From positions 18,172 to 82,171 of the forward strand of contig CAYMCM010000002.1 in the NCBI GenBank assembly GCA_964388945.1: a DNA stretch of 64,000 nt, read 5' to 3'. Made by a program: the position numbers and the translations under genes. How positions within the stretch are numbered: position 1 is the stretch's first letter; each line of letters opens with the position of its first letter. The DNA comes from Roseburia_D sp964388945 (GTDB taxonomy: Bacteria; Bacillota; Clostridia; Lachnospirales; Lachnospiraceae). The notes beneath the pieces were generated by a model that searched no databases, was not told where the DNA came from, and worked only from the letters and a program-made list of their open reading frames with translations. This document shows, one piece after another, positions 27,480 through 36,738 of this stretch.

Positions 27480-28488
27480 GATCATGAAATTCTTTTGGAG
27501 AACATCCGTATTTTTGGTAAAATTTTTTATAGAAAAAAGATACGTTCTCATATCCGGATTCGTTTGCGATCACGGATATGGGCAGATTGGTATTTTTCAG
27601 CAGATTAGCGGCGACACTCAGGCGTTTTTCCTGTACCAGCTGGATATAGTTCATGCCGGTATATTTTTTTAAGAGCAGAGATACATAGTTTGGGCTGATG
27701 TGGAAAAAGTCAGCGACGGATCTCTGCGTGCAGGTTTTATAATTGCTTTCGATATAGCGGAGGATCGAAGCAATCGGCGTATGTGAGATGGAATCCTGTT
27801 CGTTTGTAAGGTCATTTTCATATACATTGATAAGCTCTGCCATAATGACATAGAACAGATGATAAAGGATGTCTCTGGAATTGATCGAAGGATCAAAGCA
27901 TTCACAAAAAAATTCCTGAAAGAATAATTGGATTCTGCGGTTATTTTCTGAATGGAACAGCAGATGATGGTCGTGGTTGGTCTGTTCGTTGATGGCATTG
28001 ATAAAAAAGTTGGAAAGAATGCTGTCTTTGGAAAATTCCGAAAACAGATGATCCTTTAAAAATTCCTTTGCGATCATAATGCTGATCATAATGTCTTTTT
28101 CGCCGAGGGTGGATATGGAATGCGGACAGTCTGTATCAATTAAAAGCACCTGATTCTTTGTCAGGACAATTTCCTGCCCGTTGATGGTCTGCGGGCATTT
28201 TCCCGAATACACGTAATTTAATTCAATATAAGCATGAACATGCTCCGGAACAGCATTAAAACGGGAATTACGCCGTATCATAAGAGTATCTTCTCCGGTC
28301 ATGGTACTGGAGAAAAGCGAAGAGGCAGAGCCTGGATAATGGCCGGTATTTGAGACACAATGGACAGTTCTTCCGTTTATCTGTTTTACCGGAACCTGAG
28401 CCCAGAAGTCGGAATGTGTGCCGGAAAGGTATTTCTTTTCGCTTTCTGACAGTTGGAACATACAGTGATCAAGAGCGGAAAGGTTCAT
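27469..28488 (-). CDS. AraC-family regulator with cupin sensor
   Basis: 339 residues: an N-terminal helical part, a cupin domain (about 85-150, FNAVPEHVHAYIELNYVYSG) and a C-terminal AraC DNA-binding domain (about 235-335, VIANESGYENVSFFYKKFYQKYG). AAAGGAGG precedes the ATG. It diverges from the PTS/GH106/GH1/chemoreceptor operon across 215 bp and converges on rhaBAD-fucO. It is therefore a candidate activator of either or both, similar in role to RhaS/RhaR (inference). Same layout as the regulator at 4178-5161. Confidence 0.9.
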   Translation of the reverse strand: MNLSALDHCMFQLSESEKKYLSGTHSDFWAQVPVKQINGRTVHCVSNTGHYPGSASSLFSSTMTGEDTLMIRRNSRFNAVPEHVHAYIELNYVYSGKCPQTINGQEIVLTKNQVLLIDTDCPHSISTLGEKDIMISIMIAKEFLKDHLFSEFSKDSILSNFFINAINEQTNHDHHLLFHSENNRRIQLFFQEFFCECFDPSINSRDILYHLFYVIMAELINVYENDLTNEQDSISHTPIASILRYIESNYKTCTQRSVADFFHISPNYVSLLLKKYTGMNYIQLVQEKRLSVAANLLKNTNLPISVIANESGYENVSFFYKKFYQKYGCSPKEFHDQKK

Positions 28489-28703
28489 ATCAGCAGTCCT
28501 CCTTTGTGATTTTACAGATCATGCTGCAGTGCAGTTGTCTGGTAGATACCGTCATCATAACAAACAGTGTGGAAATGGTCAATGATTTTATAGGAATCCG
28601 TTATTTTGGTTTTGGCAGAAATCAGTATAATAATAGTATAAGGTTTGGACAGACCATTACAAATGTTTTGCAGAACAAAAATCAGAATATGGAGGAAAGA
28701 GTT

Positions 28704-30566
28704 ATGGCACAGCCAGATTATGCACAGCTTGCGAAAGAAGTCGTAAAAGCTGTAGGGGGAAAGGAAAACATTGTCAGTGTAAGTAACTGTATGACAAGGT
28801 TGCGTTTTGTGTTAAAGGATGATCAGATCCCGGATAAAGATGCTGTATCTGCAATTAAAGGGGTAAAGGGTGTAATGAACCAGGGCGGACAGTACCAGGT
28901 CATCATTGGAACAAATGTGAGTGATGTGATTTCTTTTGTGAGAAAAGAAACAGGCATAACAGATTCACAGACTGTGGATAAGGATGCATATAAGGTGGTA
29001 AAAGAGGAAAGTCTCTGGAACCGTTTTTTTAAGACGATCGCGGGATGTATCATGCCGATGATCGGACCGCTTGTCGCAAGCGGTATTATCAAAGGACTGC
29101 TTGTGATCTTAACGACAGCAGGAGTGCTTTTGAGTGAGGATGGAACTTATCAGATTTTATACGCGGCAGCGGATTCGGTTATGTATTTTATGCCGATTCT
29201 TGTTGGATTTACATGTGGAAAAATGTTCCAGTGCAATCCTTATGTGACAGCAGTGATCGGGGCGGCATTTTTGTATCCGGATCTGGTTGCGGCAGTGGAG
29301 AGCGGTATTTCATTTTTAACCATTCCGGTTTCCGGTGCTGCTTATTCCAGCACATTTCTGCCGGTGCTTCTGGCAGCATTTCTGGCATCAAAACTGGAAA
29401 AGCTTGCAAAGAAGATCATTCCGCAGGTGCTGCAGTTGATTTTTGTTCCGACTTTTGTGCTTGTCATAACGGTGCCGCTCGGATGGCTGGTGATTGGACC
29501 GGTGATGAATATCGTTTCGGAGGTATTATCCAAGATTGTTATGGGGATTTTCGGTGCAAGTCCGTTAATCGGAGGTGCGGTGATCGGAGCATGCTGGCAG
29601 CTCGTCGTATTGCTTGGACTGCATACAGCATTTATTCCGGTTCTTATCAATAATCTGTTTACCCTCGGTTATGATCCGGTCAATGCGATCATGTGTCTTA
29701 CCGTGTGGGCGTTTGCCGGCGTAGCATTTGGCTATGCACTCAGGGTAAAGGATAAGGAAAAGAAAAGCATGGGATTTGGAACGATGGCATCTGCGCTGTG
29801 CGGAGTAACTGAGCCGGCTATTTATTCCATTGCTTTAACCAACGTTAAATTATTTGTATCGGGAATGATCGGCGGCGGTGTTGCCGGAGCAATTTTTGGA
29901 GCACTTGGAGGAAAATTATATGTATGGGCAGGAGGCGGACTTTTCTGTATTCCGTCCATGATAAATCCGGAAGGGCTTGATATCAGTTTTTATGGATTTA
30001 TCATCTGTGCGATCATTGCACTAGCTGTATCCGCAGTATTGGCTTTTATCTTTGCAGGCAGTGCAAATACAGCTAAAGAGACGGAAATGGCGGCCGGATC
30101 AGATGTGCAGCAGAAAAAAGCACTTATGGTATATGCACCGGCAGAGGGAAATGTTATAAGCCGTGATAAAATACCGGATGAAACTTTTTCTTCCGGAGTG
30201 CTTGGCGATGGCGTAGGCATTGAGCCATGCGCAGAGATTGTGACGGCTCCGTTTGATGGGGTGGTAAGCTCTGTGACAGAGACGAAACATGCGATCGGAA
30301 TTACCTCTGTGCAGGGACTTGAACTTTTGATCCATGTCGGAGTAGATACCGTAAAGATGAAGGGACAGGGTTTTGAGGTATTTGTAAAAGAAGGAGACTC
30401 TGTAAAACAGGGACAGAAGATATTGCAGTTTGATGCTAAACAGATAAAAAAAGCAGGTTTTTCGGACACGATCGCAGTGATCCTTACGAACAGTGCCGAT
30501 TATCAGCAGGTGGATTGTGGTACTGGCAGTTGCAGCAGCCGTGACGTGATCATGACGGTAAAATAG
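28704..30566 (+). CDS. PTS beta-glucoside transporter subunit IIBCA
   Basis: 620 residues. EIIB (about 1-85) with phospho-Cys in VSVSNCMTRLRF, the EIIC membrane domain (about 105-455, about ten segments), and EIIA (about 475-605) with the phospho-His in LLIHVGVDTVKM. This Bgl-type order takes up and phosphorylates beta-glucosides at the C6 of the glucose. The ATG at 28704 follows GGAGGAAAG; the reading frame is open further upstream but without homology. Downstream are a GH106-like enzyme and a GH1 enzyme, so the sugar may be a rhamnosyl-glucoside (inference). Confidence 0.95.
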   Translation: MAQPDYAQLAKEVVKAVGGKENIVSVSNCMTRLRFVLKDDQIPDKDAVSAIKGVKGVMNQGGQYQVIIGTNVSDVISFVRKETGITDSQTVDKDAYKVVKEESLWNRFFKTIAGCIMPMIGPLVASGIIKGLLVILTTAGVLLSEDGTYQILYAAADSVMYFMPILVGFTCGKMFQCNPYVTAVIGAAFLYPDLVAAVESGISFLTIPVSGAAYSSTFLPVLLAAFLASKLEKLAKKIIPQVLQLIFVPTFVLVITVPLGWLVIGPVMNIVSEVLSKIVMGIFGASPLIGGAVIGACWQLVVLLGLHTAFIPVLINNLFTLGYDPVNAIMCLTVWAFAGVAFGYALRVKDKEKKSMGFGTMASALCGVTEPAIYSIALTNVKLFVSGMIGGGVAGAIFGALGGKLYVWAGGGLFCIPSMINPEGLDISFYGFIICAIIALAVSAVLAFIFAGSANTAKETEMAAGSDVQQKKALMVYAPAEGNVISRDKIPDETFSSGVLGDGVGIEPCAEIVTAPFDGVVSSVTETKHAIGITSVQGLELLIHVGVDTVKMKGQGFEVFVKEGDSVKQGQKILQFDAKQIKKAGFSDTIAVILTNSADYQQVDCGTGSCSSRDVIMTVK

Positions 30567-30609
30567 TAAATCTGAAAAAGAAAACAAAGAAAAACTGGGA
30601 GGAAAATGT

Positions 30610-33195
30610 GTGAGAAATTCATTATATCCATTTTTCTGGCAGCATGGAGAAAGTCATGATGTGCTTGAAAAATATATGGAAAAGATTGCTGAAAGCGGGA
30701 TGCGCGGAGCGTGTATTGAGGCACGCCCGCATCCGGAATTTGTAAGAGATGGCTGGTGGAAGGATATGGACTGCATTGTAAAAAAAGCAAAGCAGTTATC
30801 GATGAAGCTGTGGATTCTCGATGATTCCCATTTTCCAACCGGTTATGCCAACGGAAAGATCAAGGAATGCTATCCGGAGTACCGGAAAATTTATCTGGAT
30901 ATGCGAAGATACGATATTCAAGGACCGATAGACCGGGCAAGGATCGATCTTTCGCTTTTAAAGGGCAGACCGTGGGACAAGCCGGATCATTCGGAACATA
31001 TTCTTGGCGTTTATATGGGAGAGCGCTGTCTGCCGTATGAGAGGGAAGATGATGCGGTGGATGCTGCATCCGTTTGTGAGATCACGGAACAGATGGACAT
31101 GGACAAACGGCTGCTTACTGTGGATATTCCGGATGGTGCATATAGTATTTTTGTCGTATATGAAACAACAAAGGGTGGAGAAGAGGCAACAGAAGATTAT
31201 CTGAATCCGCTTGTCAAAGAGGCCACCCAGGTGTTGATCGACGAGGTCTACGAGCCGCATTATGCACATTACGCGGCGGAATTTGGAACGACGATTGAAG
31301 GATTCTTTTCGGATGAGCCCCGTTTTGGAAACCGGAAAGGAACCGATGCGGTGATCGGGAAAACGGATATGGTGCTTCCGTGGAGAAAAGGACTGGAAAA
31401 AGAGCTTGGGATCGCACCGAAGCTTCTTCCGCTTCTCTGGGTGAATGCCGACGGTGTGGAAAAAAATGTCCGTTTTGCGTATATGGATCGGATCACGCAG
31501 TTGTATCATGAGAATTTTACAGGTGTGCTTGCAAAGTGGTGCAGGGAGCATGGCGTATGGTATTTAGGACACAACATAGAGGATAATGGTGCCCATGCAA
31601 GACTGGGATATGGAACCGGACATTATTTCCGAGGACAGAAAGAAATGGATTTTGCGGGAGTGGATGTGATCGGAGGTCAGATCGTGCCGGGCATGAATTA
31701 TCACCATGATGCATTTTCCACGGGAGGAAGCAGCGGAGAATTTTATCATTATGCACTGGCAAAGCTGGCATCCTCTGCGGCACATCTGGATTCGGTAAAA
31801 GAGGGCAGGGCAATGTGTGAAGCATTCGGTGCATATGGCTGGAATGAGGGCTTAAAGACCATGAAGTGGATCGCAGACAGCCTGATGGCACGAGGTATCA
31901 ATTACCTTGTTCCGCATGCCTTCAATCCGAAGAAATTTCCGGATTTTGACTGCCCGCCGCATTTTTATGCGCATGGACATAATCCACAGTTTCGGTATTT
32001 TTCGAAACTCAGCGATTATATGAACCGTGTGATGGCATTGTTTCAGGGCGGAAACTACCCGGCAAAAGTGGGGCTTTTATATCCGGCAGAACTGGAATGG
32101 GCAGGAGTCTGTATGCCGGTAGAGAAACCGGCACGTGTGCTGACACAGAATCAGATTGCATTTGATATTGTGACAAGGGACTATTTAAGGGATGCCGGGA
32201 TGGAAGCGGGCAGATTTGTGATCCAGGAGACAGCTTTTGAGGTACTTGTTGTTCCTTATGGACAGAATATCCCAAAGGATCTGTATGAAATTCTTGGAAA
32301 AATGAAAAAAAGCGGGATTCGGATCGTGTTTGTGGAGGGGACACCGGATCAGGTGCTTCAAACAGCAGAGCGGATGGATCGGCCACTCGAAAAAGCGGTC
32401 TTTGATCAGCCGGAGATCGTTTCGCTGCTGCAGCTTGGGACGGCGTTGGAACAATATCGGAGTTTAAAGACCGAAAAAGCGGTTCCGGAGCTTGTACAGG
32501 GAGAATATGAAAAGGACGGTGTGCGTTATTACCTGTTTTTCAACGAACATATCGGAAAAGCCATTGACACAGGTGTGTTCTTAGAACAGCAGGGAATACA
32601 GTATGATGCATACCGGGATATCAGTGCACCGATCGAGATCTGTGACGGCAGGGCAAAGCTTCATCTCGAGCCTTATGAGACGGTGATCTGGATCATAAAA
32701 CCGGAGAAAATCGAAAAAACCGATGCGTTATTTGAGTTTGCAGGCGGAGGCAGATGGGAACCAAAAGAGATCACGGGAGAATGGAAGGTGCGTTTTGCAG
32801 ACAGCTTTTCTTATCCGGATTTTGAAAAAGTCGTTCCAATGAAAGAGATCGGAGAAGTACAGGAGCTTCCTGGCTGGGAAAAAGCCTGCGGAACACTTCG
32901 ATTTGAAACACAGCTTACCTTTACGAATAAAAAAACACGGGTGATAGATCTTGGAAATGTATACGAGACTGCGGAAGTATTTGTAAACGGACAGTCTGCC
33001 GGAGTCCGGCTGGCAAAGCCATACCGGTTTGACATATCAGAACTTTCCGTTTGTGGTCAGAATACGCTTGCGGTTGAGGTAGCGAATACCCTCGGAACTG
33101 CGGTGCGCGATCCGATCAGTCATTATCTGCCGATAGAACCGTTCGGCGTGGAAGGCCCCGTGATATTATATGAAAAGCAGGAGGAAGAAAAATGA
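30610..33195 (+). CDS. GH106-like glycoside hydrolase, putative alpha-L-rhamnosidase
   Basis: 861 residues starting with GTG (GGAGG seven bases upstream). The N-terminal barrel begins YPFFWQHGESHDVLEKYMEK and contains CIEARPHPEFVRDGWW and KLWILDDSHFPTGYANGKI, matching the start of GH106-type proteins. The middle has FFSDEPRFGN and GHNIEDNGAHAR with conserved acidic residues. The C-terminus (about 740-855) is a jelly-roll sugar-binding domain (RVIDLGNVYETAEVFVNGQS). GH106 enzymes remove alpha-L-rhamnose; similarity here is moderate, so the activity is uncertain. No signal peptide. The stop overlaps the GH1 start by 4 bp. Confidence 0.72.
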   Translation: MRNSLYPFFWQHGESHDVLEKYMEKIAESGMRGACIEARPHPEFVRDGWWKDMDCIVKKAKQLSMKLWILDDSHFPTGYANGKIKECYPEYRKIYLDMRRYDIQGPIDRARIDLSLLKGRPWDKPDHSEHILGVYMGERCLPYEREDDAVDAASVCEITEQMDMDKRLLTVDIPDGAYSIFVVYETTKGGEEATEDYLNPLVKEATQVLIDEVYEPHYAHYAAEFGTTIEGFFSDEPRFGNRKGTDAVIGKTDMVLPWRKGLEKELGIAPKLLPLLWVNADGVEKNVRFAYMDRITQLYHENFTGVLAKWCREHGVWYLGHNIEDNGAHARLGYGTGHYFRGQKEMDFAGVDVIGGQIVPGMNYHHDAFSTGGSSGEFYHYALAKLASSAAHLDSVKEGRAMCEAFGAYGWNEGLKTMKWIADSLMARGINYLVPHAFNPKKFPDFDCPPHFYAHGHNPQFRYFSKLSDYMNRVMALFQGGNYPAKVGLLYPAELEWAGVCMPVEKPARVLTQNQIAFDIVTRDYLRDAGMEAGRFVIQETAFEVLVVPYGQNIPKDLYEILGKMKKSGIRIVFVEGTPDQVLQTAERMDRPLEKAVFDQPEIVSLLQLGTALEQYRSLKTEKAVPELVQGEYEKDGVRYYLFFNEHIGKAIDTGVFLEQQGIQYDAYRDISAPIEICDGRAKLHLEPYETVIWIIKPEKIEKTDALFEFAGGGRWEPKEITGEWKVRFADSFSYPDFEKVVPMKEIGEVQELPGWEKACGTLRFETQLTFTNKKTRVIDLGNVYETAEVFVNGQSAGVRLAKPYRFDISELSVCGQNTLAVEVANTLGTAVRDPISHYLPIEPFGVEGPVILYEKQEEEK

Positions 33196-34613
33196 GTTTT
33201 CCGAAAAATTTTTTGTGGGGAGGGGCGACGGCCGCAAACCAATGTGAAGGAGCTTATAAAGAGGGAGGAAGAGGTCTGGCAAATGTGGATGTGATACCGG
33301 CAGGCAGTGACCGCTTTTTAGTCTTAAGCGGAGCAAAGAAGATGCTGAAACCGGATACAGACCATTATTATCCGGCAATGGAAGGTATTGATTTTTATCA
33401 TCATTATAAAGAAGATATTGCAATGTTTGCCCAGATGGGATTTAAAGTATTCCGTTTGTCGATCGCATGGAGCAGGATATTCCCGAAGGGGGATGAGACA
33501 GAGCCGAATGAGGAAGGACTGCGGTTTTATGATGCTGTGTTTGCGGAGTGCAGAAGGTATGGCATAGAACCGCTTGTCACGATCACACACTTTGACTGTC
33601 CGATGCATCTTGTCACGGAATATGGCGGATGGAAAAACCGGAAACTGGTGGAATTTTATAAACAGTTGGTGACTGTTCTTTTTACGAGATATAAAGGTAT
33701 CGTAAAATACTGGATTACGTTTAACGAGATCAATATGATCCTGCATCTGCCGTTTATGGCTGCCGGACTTTACTTTGAAGAAGGAGAAAATGAAAAGCAG
33801 ATCAAGTATCAGGCGGCACATAATGAGCTTCTTGCTTCGGCGGAAGCGGTTCGGATCGGACATACAGTTGATCCCGAAAATCAGATCGGATGTATGCTTG
33901 CTGCCGGAAAAACCTATCCGTATTCCTGCGATCCAAACGACGTGTGGAAGGCATATGGAAAGGACAGGGAGAACTATCTGTTTATTGATGTACAGGCGAA
34001 AGGTGAATATCCGGCATATGCCGAAAAACTGTTTGAAAAAGAGCATATCACGCTTGCAATGTCATCGGAAGATCAGAAGCTTTTAAAGGAAAATACCGTG
34101 GATTTTGTATCATTTTCTTACTATTCCTCACGCTGTGCAAGTGCAGATGCGTCTATCGATACGACGGCTGGAAATGCGTTTGCAACAGTAAAAAATCCGT
34201 ATCTTGCCGCAAGTGAGTGGGGGTGGCAGATCGATCCGCTCGGACTGCGGATCACGATGAACGAGATTTATGACCGTTACAGAAAACCGCTTTTTATCGT
34301 GGAAAATGGTCTGGGTGCAGCGGATACTCCGGATGAAAACGGGTTTGTGGAGGACGAATACCGTATTACCTATTTAAGAGAACATATCCGGGCAATGAAA
34401 GCGGCGGTAGAAGAAGACGGAGTGGAACTTTTAGGATATACGGCCTGGGGCTGTATTGATCTTGTCAGTGCGTCTACCGGCCAGATGAAAAAGCGGTATG
34501 GGTTTATTTATGTAGATAAGGATGATGAGGGGCATGGTTCTTTGAAACGTACACCGAAAAAATCGTTTGAATGGTATAAAAATGTGATCGCAGCCAATGG
34601 TGAAGTTTTATAA
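33192..34613 (+). CDS. GH1 6-phospho-beta-glucosidase
   Basis: 473 residues, GH1 barrel. It begins FPKNFLWGGATAANQCEGAY; acid/base Glu in YWITFNEINMI; nucleophile Glu in LFIVENGLGA. Overlapping the GH106-like gene and following a Bgl-type PTS, it very likely hydrolyses the 6-phosphorylated beta-glucoside delivered by that transporter. The C-terminal KKRYGFIYVDKDDEG resembles the phosphate-binding loop of 6-phospho-glycosidases. Confidence 0.93.
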   Translation: MSFPKNFLWGGATAANQCEGAYKEGGRGLANVDVIPAGSDRFLVLSGAKKMLKPDTDHYYPAMEGIDFYHHYKEDIAMFAQMGFKVFRLSIAWSRIFPKGDETEPNEEGLRFYDAVFAECRRYGIEPLVTITHFDCPMHLVTEYGGWKNRKLVEFYKQLVTVLFTRYKGIVKYWITFNEINMILHLPFMAAGLYFEEGENEKQIKYQAAHNELLASAEAVRIGHTVDPENQIGCMLAAGKTYPYSCDPNDVWKAYGKDRENYLFIDVQAKGEYPAYAEKLFEKEHITLAMSSEDQKLLKENTVDFVSFSYYSSRCASADASIDTTAGNAFATVKNPYLAASEWGWQIDPLGLRITMNEIYDRYRKPLFIVENGLGAADTPDENGFVEDEYRITYLREHIRAMKAAVEEDGVELLGYTAWGCIDLVSASTGQMKKRYGFIYVDKDDEGHGSLKRTPKKSFEWYKNVIAANGEVL

Positions 34614-34635
34614 ATGAAATAAGGAGCATGGCAGA

Positions 34636-36369
34636 ATGAAAAACGGCATAGGCAAAAAAATATTTTTTATGATGATATGTCTTATGGCAATCGTCTGTAT
34701 CGGCGCATCTGTAATATATGGAATGTTAAGCAAGGTAAGGCAGTCAGGGAGGACGATCTGCAATGATTATCTGCCAATAGAGCAGCATTATGCAGCCGCA
34801 GAAAAAGCAACAGAGCGTTGTATGAAATATATCAATATCGCAGTTTTAACTCCTAACAGGGAATTTACAACAGGGATTCTTTCCGAAATGGAGAATGAAC
34901 ATGACAAGGTCTTGACGGAATTAAGTGAGATCGCAGTATTCGTGGAACAGACGGATAATACAGAATTGCGGACAGCATTTGAGGCATATCAAAGTTATAT
35001 GGATCAGATGTTTCAGGCAGTGTCCGATATGCAAATGATGATCGAAAAAGACAATGTATCTCAGGCAACGGAATATCTGGCATCTGATTTTGTAACAGTC
35101 ATTACGGAAGGAGAAAATGCACAGCTCGCATTTGAGGATATGGTTTTAAAAGGTGTGACGCAGTCCTCAGATATCTATAATAAGGCGATTAATACAAGTT
35201 ACCGGGTGACCGCTGCCATGCTGGTGATGTTTGCACTGGGAATCATGATCATTATGCTTTTGGTAGACAGATGGATAAGCAGACCGGCAAGCCGGACAAG
35301 TGAAAAATTATCTGTGATTTTAGATAACATACAGCATAGTAATGGAGATCTGACAGAACGTGTTCCGATCACGTCAAAAGATGAGATCGGAATGCTTGCG
35401 GCAGGCATCAACAATTTTATAGAAGAACTTCAGCAGATCATAAAAAAGATCAAAGAGCAGACAAACTGCATGAATACGTCATTTGAAAGTATAAATGGCG
35501 ATCTGATCCGTTCTAATGATGATGTAAACAATGTATCTGCGGTGATGGAAGAGTTATCGGCAAGTATGCAGGAGATCGCATCTTCGGTTGAACAGATATC
35601 AGGTGATGCAGACAATGTACTTTATAGTGTCACGCAACTGGAAAAGCAGACAAAAGAGGGGACTTCATTGGTTGAAGATATCAAGCAGAGAGCAAGCCGC
35701 GTCAAAGCAAAGATGGAGGCCGGAAAAAAATCCGTCACATCGCTTATGGATGAAAAACAGCAGGAATTAGAGCTAGCGATTGAAGAAAGCAGACGGGTAA
35801 AGGATATTAATAACCTTACGGGGGATATACTTGAAATATCATCACAGACGAATCTGTTGGCATTAAATGCTTCGATTGAGGCTGCCCGTGCCGGAGAATC
35901 GGGAAAAGGCTTTGCAGTAGTGGCGGAAGAGATACGCACGCTTGCAGATAACAGCAGACTGGCAGCCAATAATATCCAGAAGATCAGTGATAGTGTGATT
36001 TTATCAGTGGAGAAGCTGGTACATTATGCAAATGAGATCATTGCGTTTATGAATTCTGCAATATTAAGGGATTATGATGACTTTGTTCAGGTTGCATCGC
36101 AGTATTACAGTGATGCGGAGAGTGTGGATGTAATATATCAGCAGTATATAAAAGAAGCAGAGTCATTAAATGGTATTATGAACAATATGGCAGAAGCGGT
36201 TTTTGGGATAACGTCTGCTATGGACGAGAATACCAAAGGAACGATCGAGGCAGCGGAAAGTACAAACAGGCTTGCAGGAGCGATCTTTAAGATAAAGGAA
36301 GAAGCTGGTCATAGTATGGGCTATGCCAATGAGCTTTTGCAGGAGACAGAACGATTTCAGAAAATATAA
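34636..36369 (+). CDS. Methyl-accepting chemotaxis protein
   Basis: 577 residues, the same length and plan as the receptor at 20841-22574: membrane segment 1 (about 9-30), helical extracellular domain, membrane segment 2 (about 193-215), HAMP, and signalling tip ASIEAARAGESGKGFAVVAE. The signalling halves are clearly related but the ligand-binding halves differ, so they may sense different sugars. It closes the PTS/GH106/GH1 operon (22 bp after GH1; AAGGAG upstream). Confidence 0.92.
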   Translation: MKNGIGKKIFFMMICLMAIVCIGASVIYGMLSKVRQSGRTICNDYLPIEQHYAAAEKATERCMKYINIAVLTPNREFTTGILSEMENEHDKVLTELSEIAVFVEQTDNTELRTAFEAYQSYMDQMFQAVSDMQMMIEKDNVSQATEYLASDFVTVITEGENAQLAFEDMVLKGVTQSSDIYNKAINTSYRVTAAMLVMFALGIMIIMLLVDRWISRPASRTSEKLSVILDNIQHSNGDLTERVPITSKDEIGMLAAGINNFIEELQQIIKKIKEQTNCMNTSFESINGDLIRSNDDVNNVSAVMEELSASMQEIASSVEQISGDADNVLYSVTQLEKQTKEGTSLVEDIKQRASRVKAKMEAGKKSVTSLMDEKQQELELAIEESRRVKDINNLTGDILEISSQTNLLALNASIEAARAGESGKGFAVVAEEIRTLADNSRLAANNIQKISDSVILSVEKLVHYANEIIAFMNSAILRDYDDFVQVASQYYSDAESVDVIYQQYIKEAESLNGIMNNMAEAVFGITSAMDENTKGTIEAAESTNRLAGAIFKIKEEAGHSMGYANELLQETERFQKI

Positions 36370-36424
36370 GTAATATGTAGAAATCGGTACAGAAAGGGAA
36401 TATCAGGCGAATAGGATATAAAAC

Positions 36425-36541
36425 ATGCTTCGAGAAGATGATGTTTTGTCAGAACCGGAAACGGCTGATACCGTGACAAATGCAGATAAAAATACTGCAG
36501 GACTTGGCGTATTCTTTATTAAGAAGAAACAGAATAATTAA
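36425..36541 (+). CDS. Possible 38-residue peptide
   Basis: Open frame between the chemoreceptor and the terminator at 36558: it begins MLREDDVLSEPETADTVTNA, acidic, and ends LGVFFIKKKQNN, basic. An AGGA stands 8-10 bases before the ATG. I do not recognise it. It could be a small secreted or signalling peptide, or the tail of a lost gene. The terminator following it argues that it is at least transcribed. Confidence 0.3.
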   Translation: MLREDDVLSEPETADTVTNADKNTAGLGVFFIKKKQNN

Positions 36542-36557
36542 GGCATAAAAAGAAGGA

Positions 36558-36594
36558 AGCCTGCTGATATCATGGCATATTGGCAGGTTTTTCC
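36558..36594 (+). terminator. Probable Rho-independent terminator
   Basis: CCTGC pairs with GCAGG, with an inner ATAT/ATAT pair around loop CATGGC, then TTTTTCC. It separates the chemoreceptor operon from the GGDEF gene. Between it and 36739 there is AT-rich DNA with a TATAAT-like box near 36693 that may promote the GGDEF gene. Confidence 0.6.
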
Positions 36595-36738
36595 AATGGC
36601 AGGGATCTTGCTGAAACAAAATTTGTGAAAAAAGTCTAAAATTTGCAGATATCTGGTTGAAAATTTTATTTAAAAGGCTTAAAATAGTAATATTATAATA
36701 TACTTAAAGAGGAAGTGGAACGGACGTTGGGGAGAGAT

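Noticed and set aside
28489..28703. LicT/BglG-type antiterminator (RAT) site before the beta-glucoside PTS gene
   Set aside because: No terminator hairpin or RAT-like sequence is visible, and the neighbour is an AraC-type regulator.
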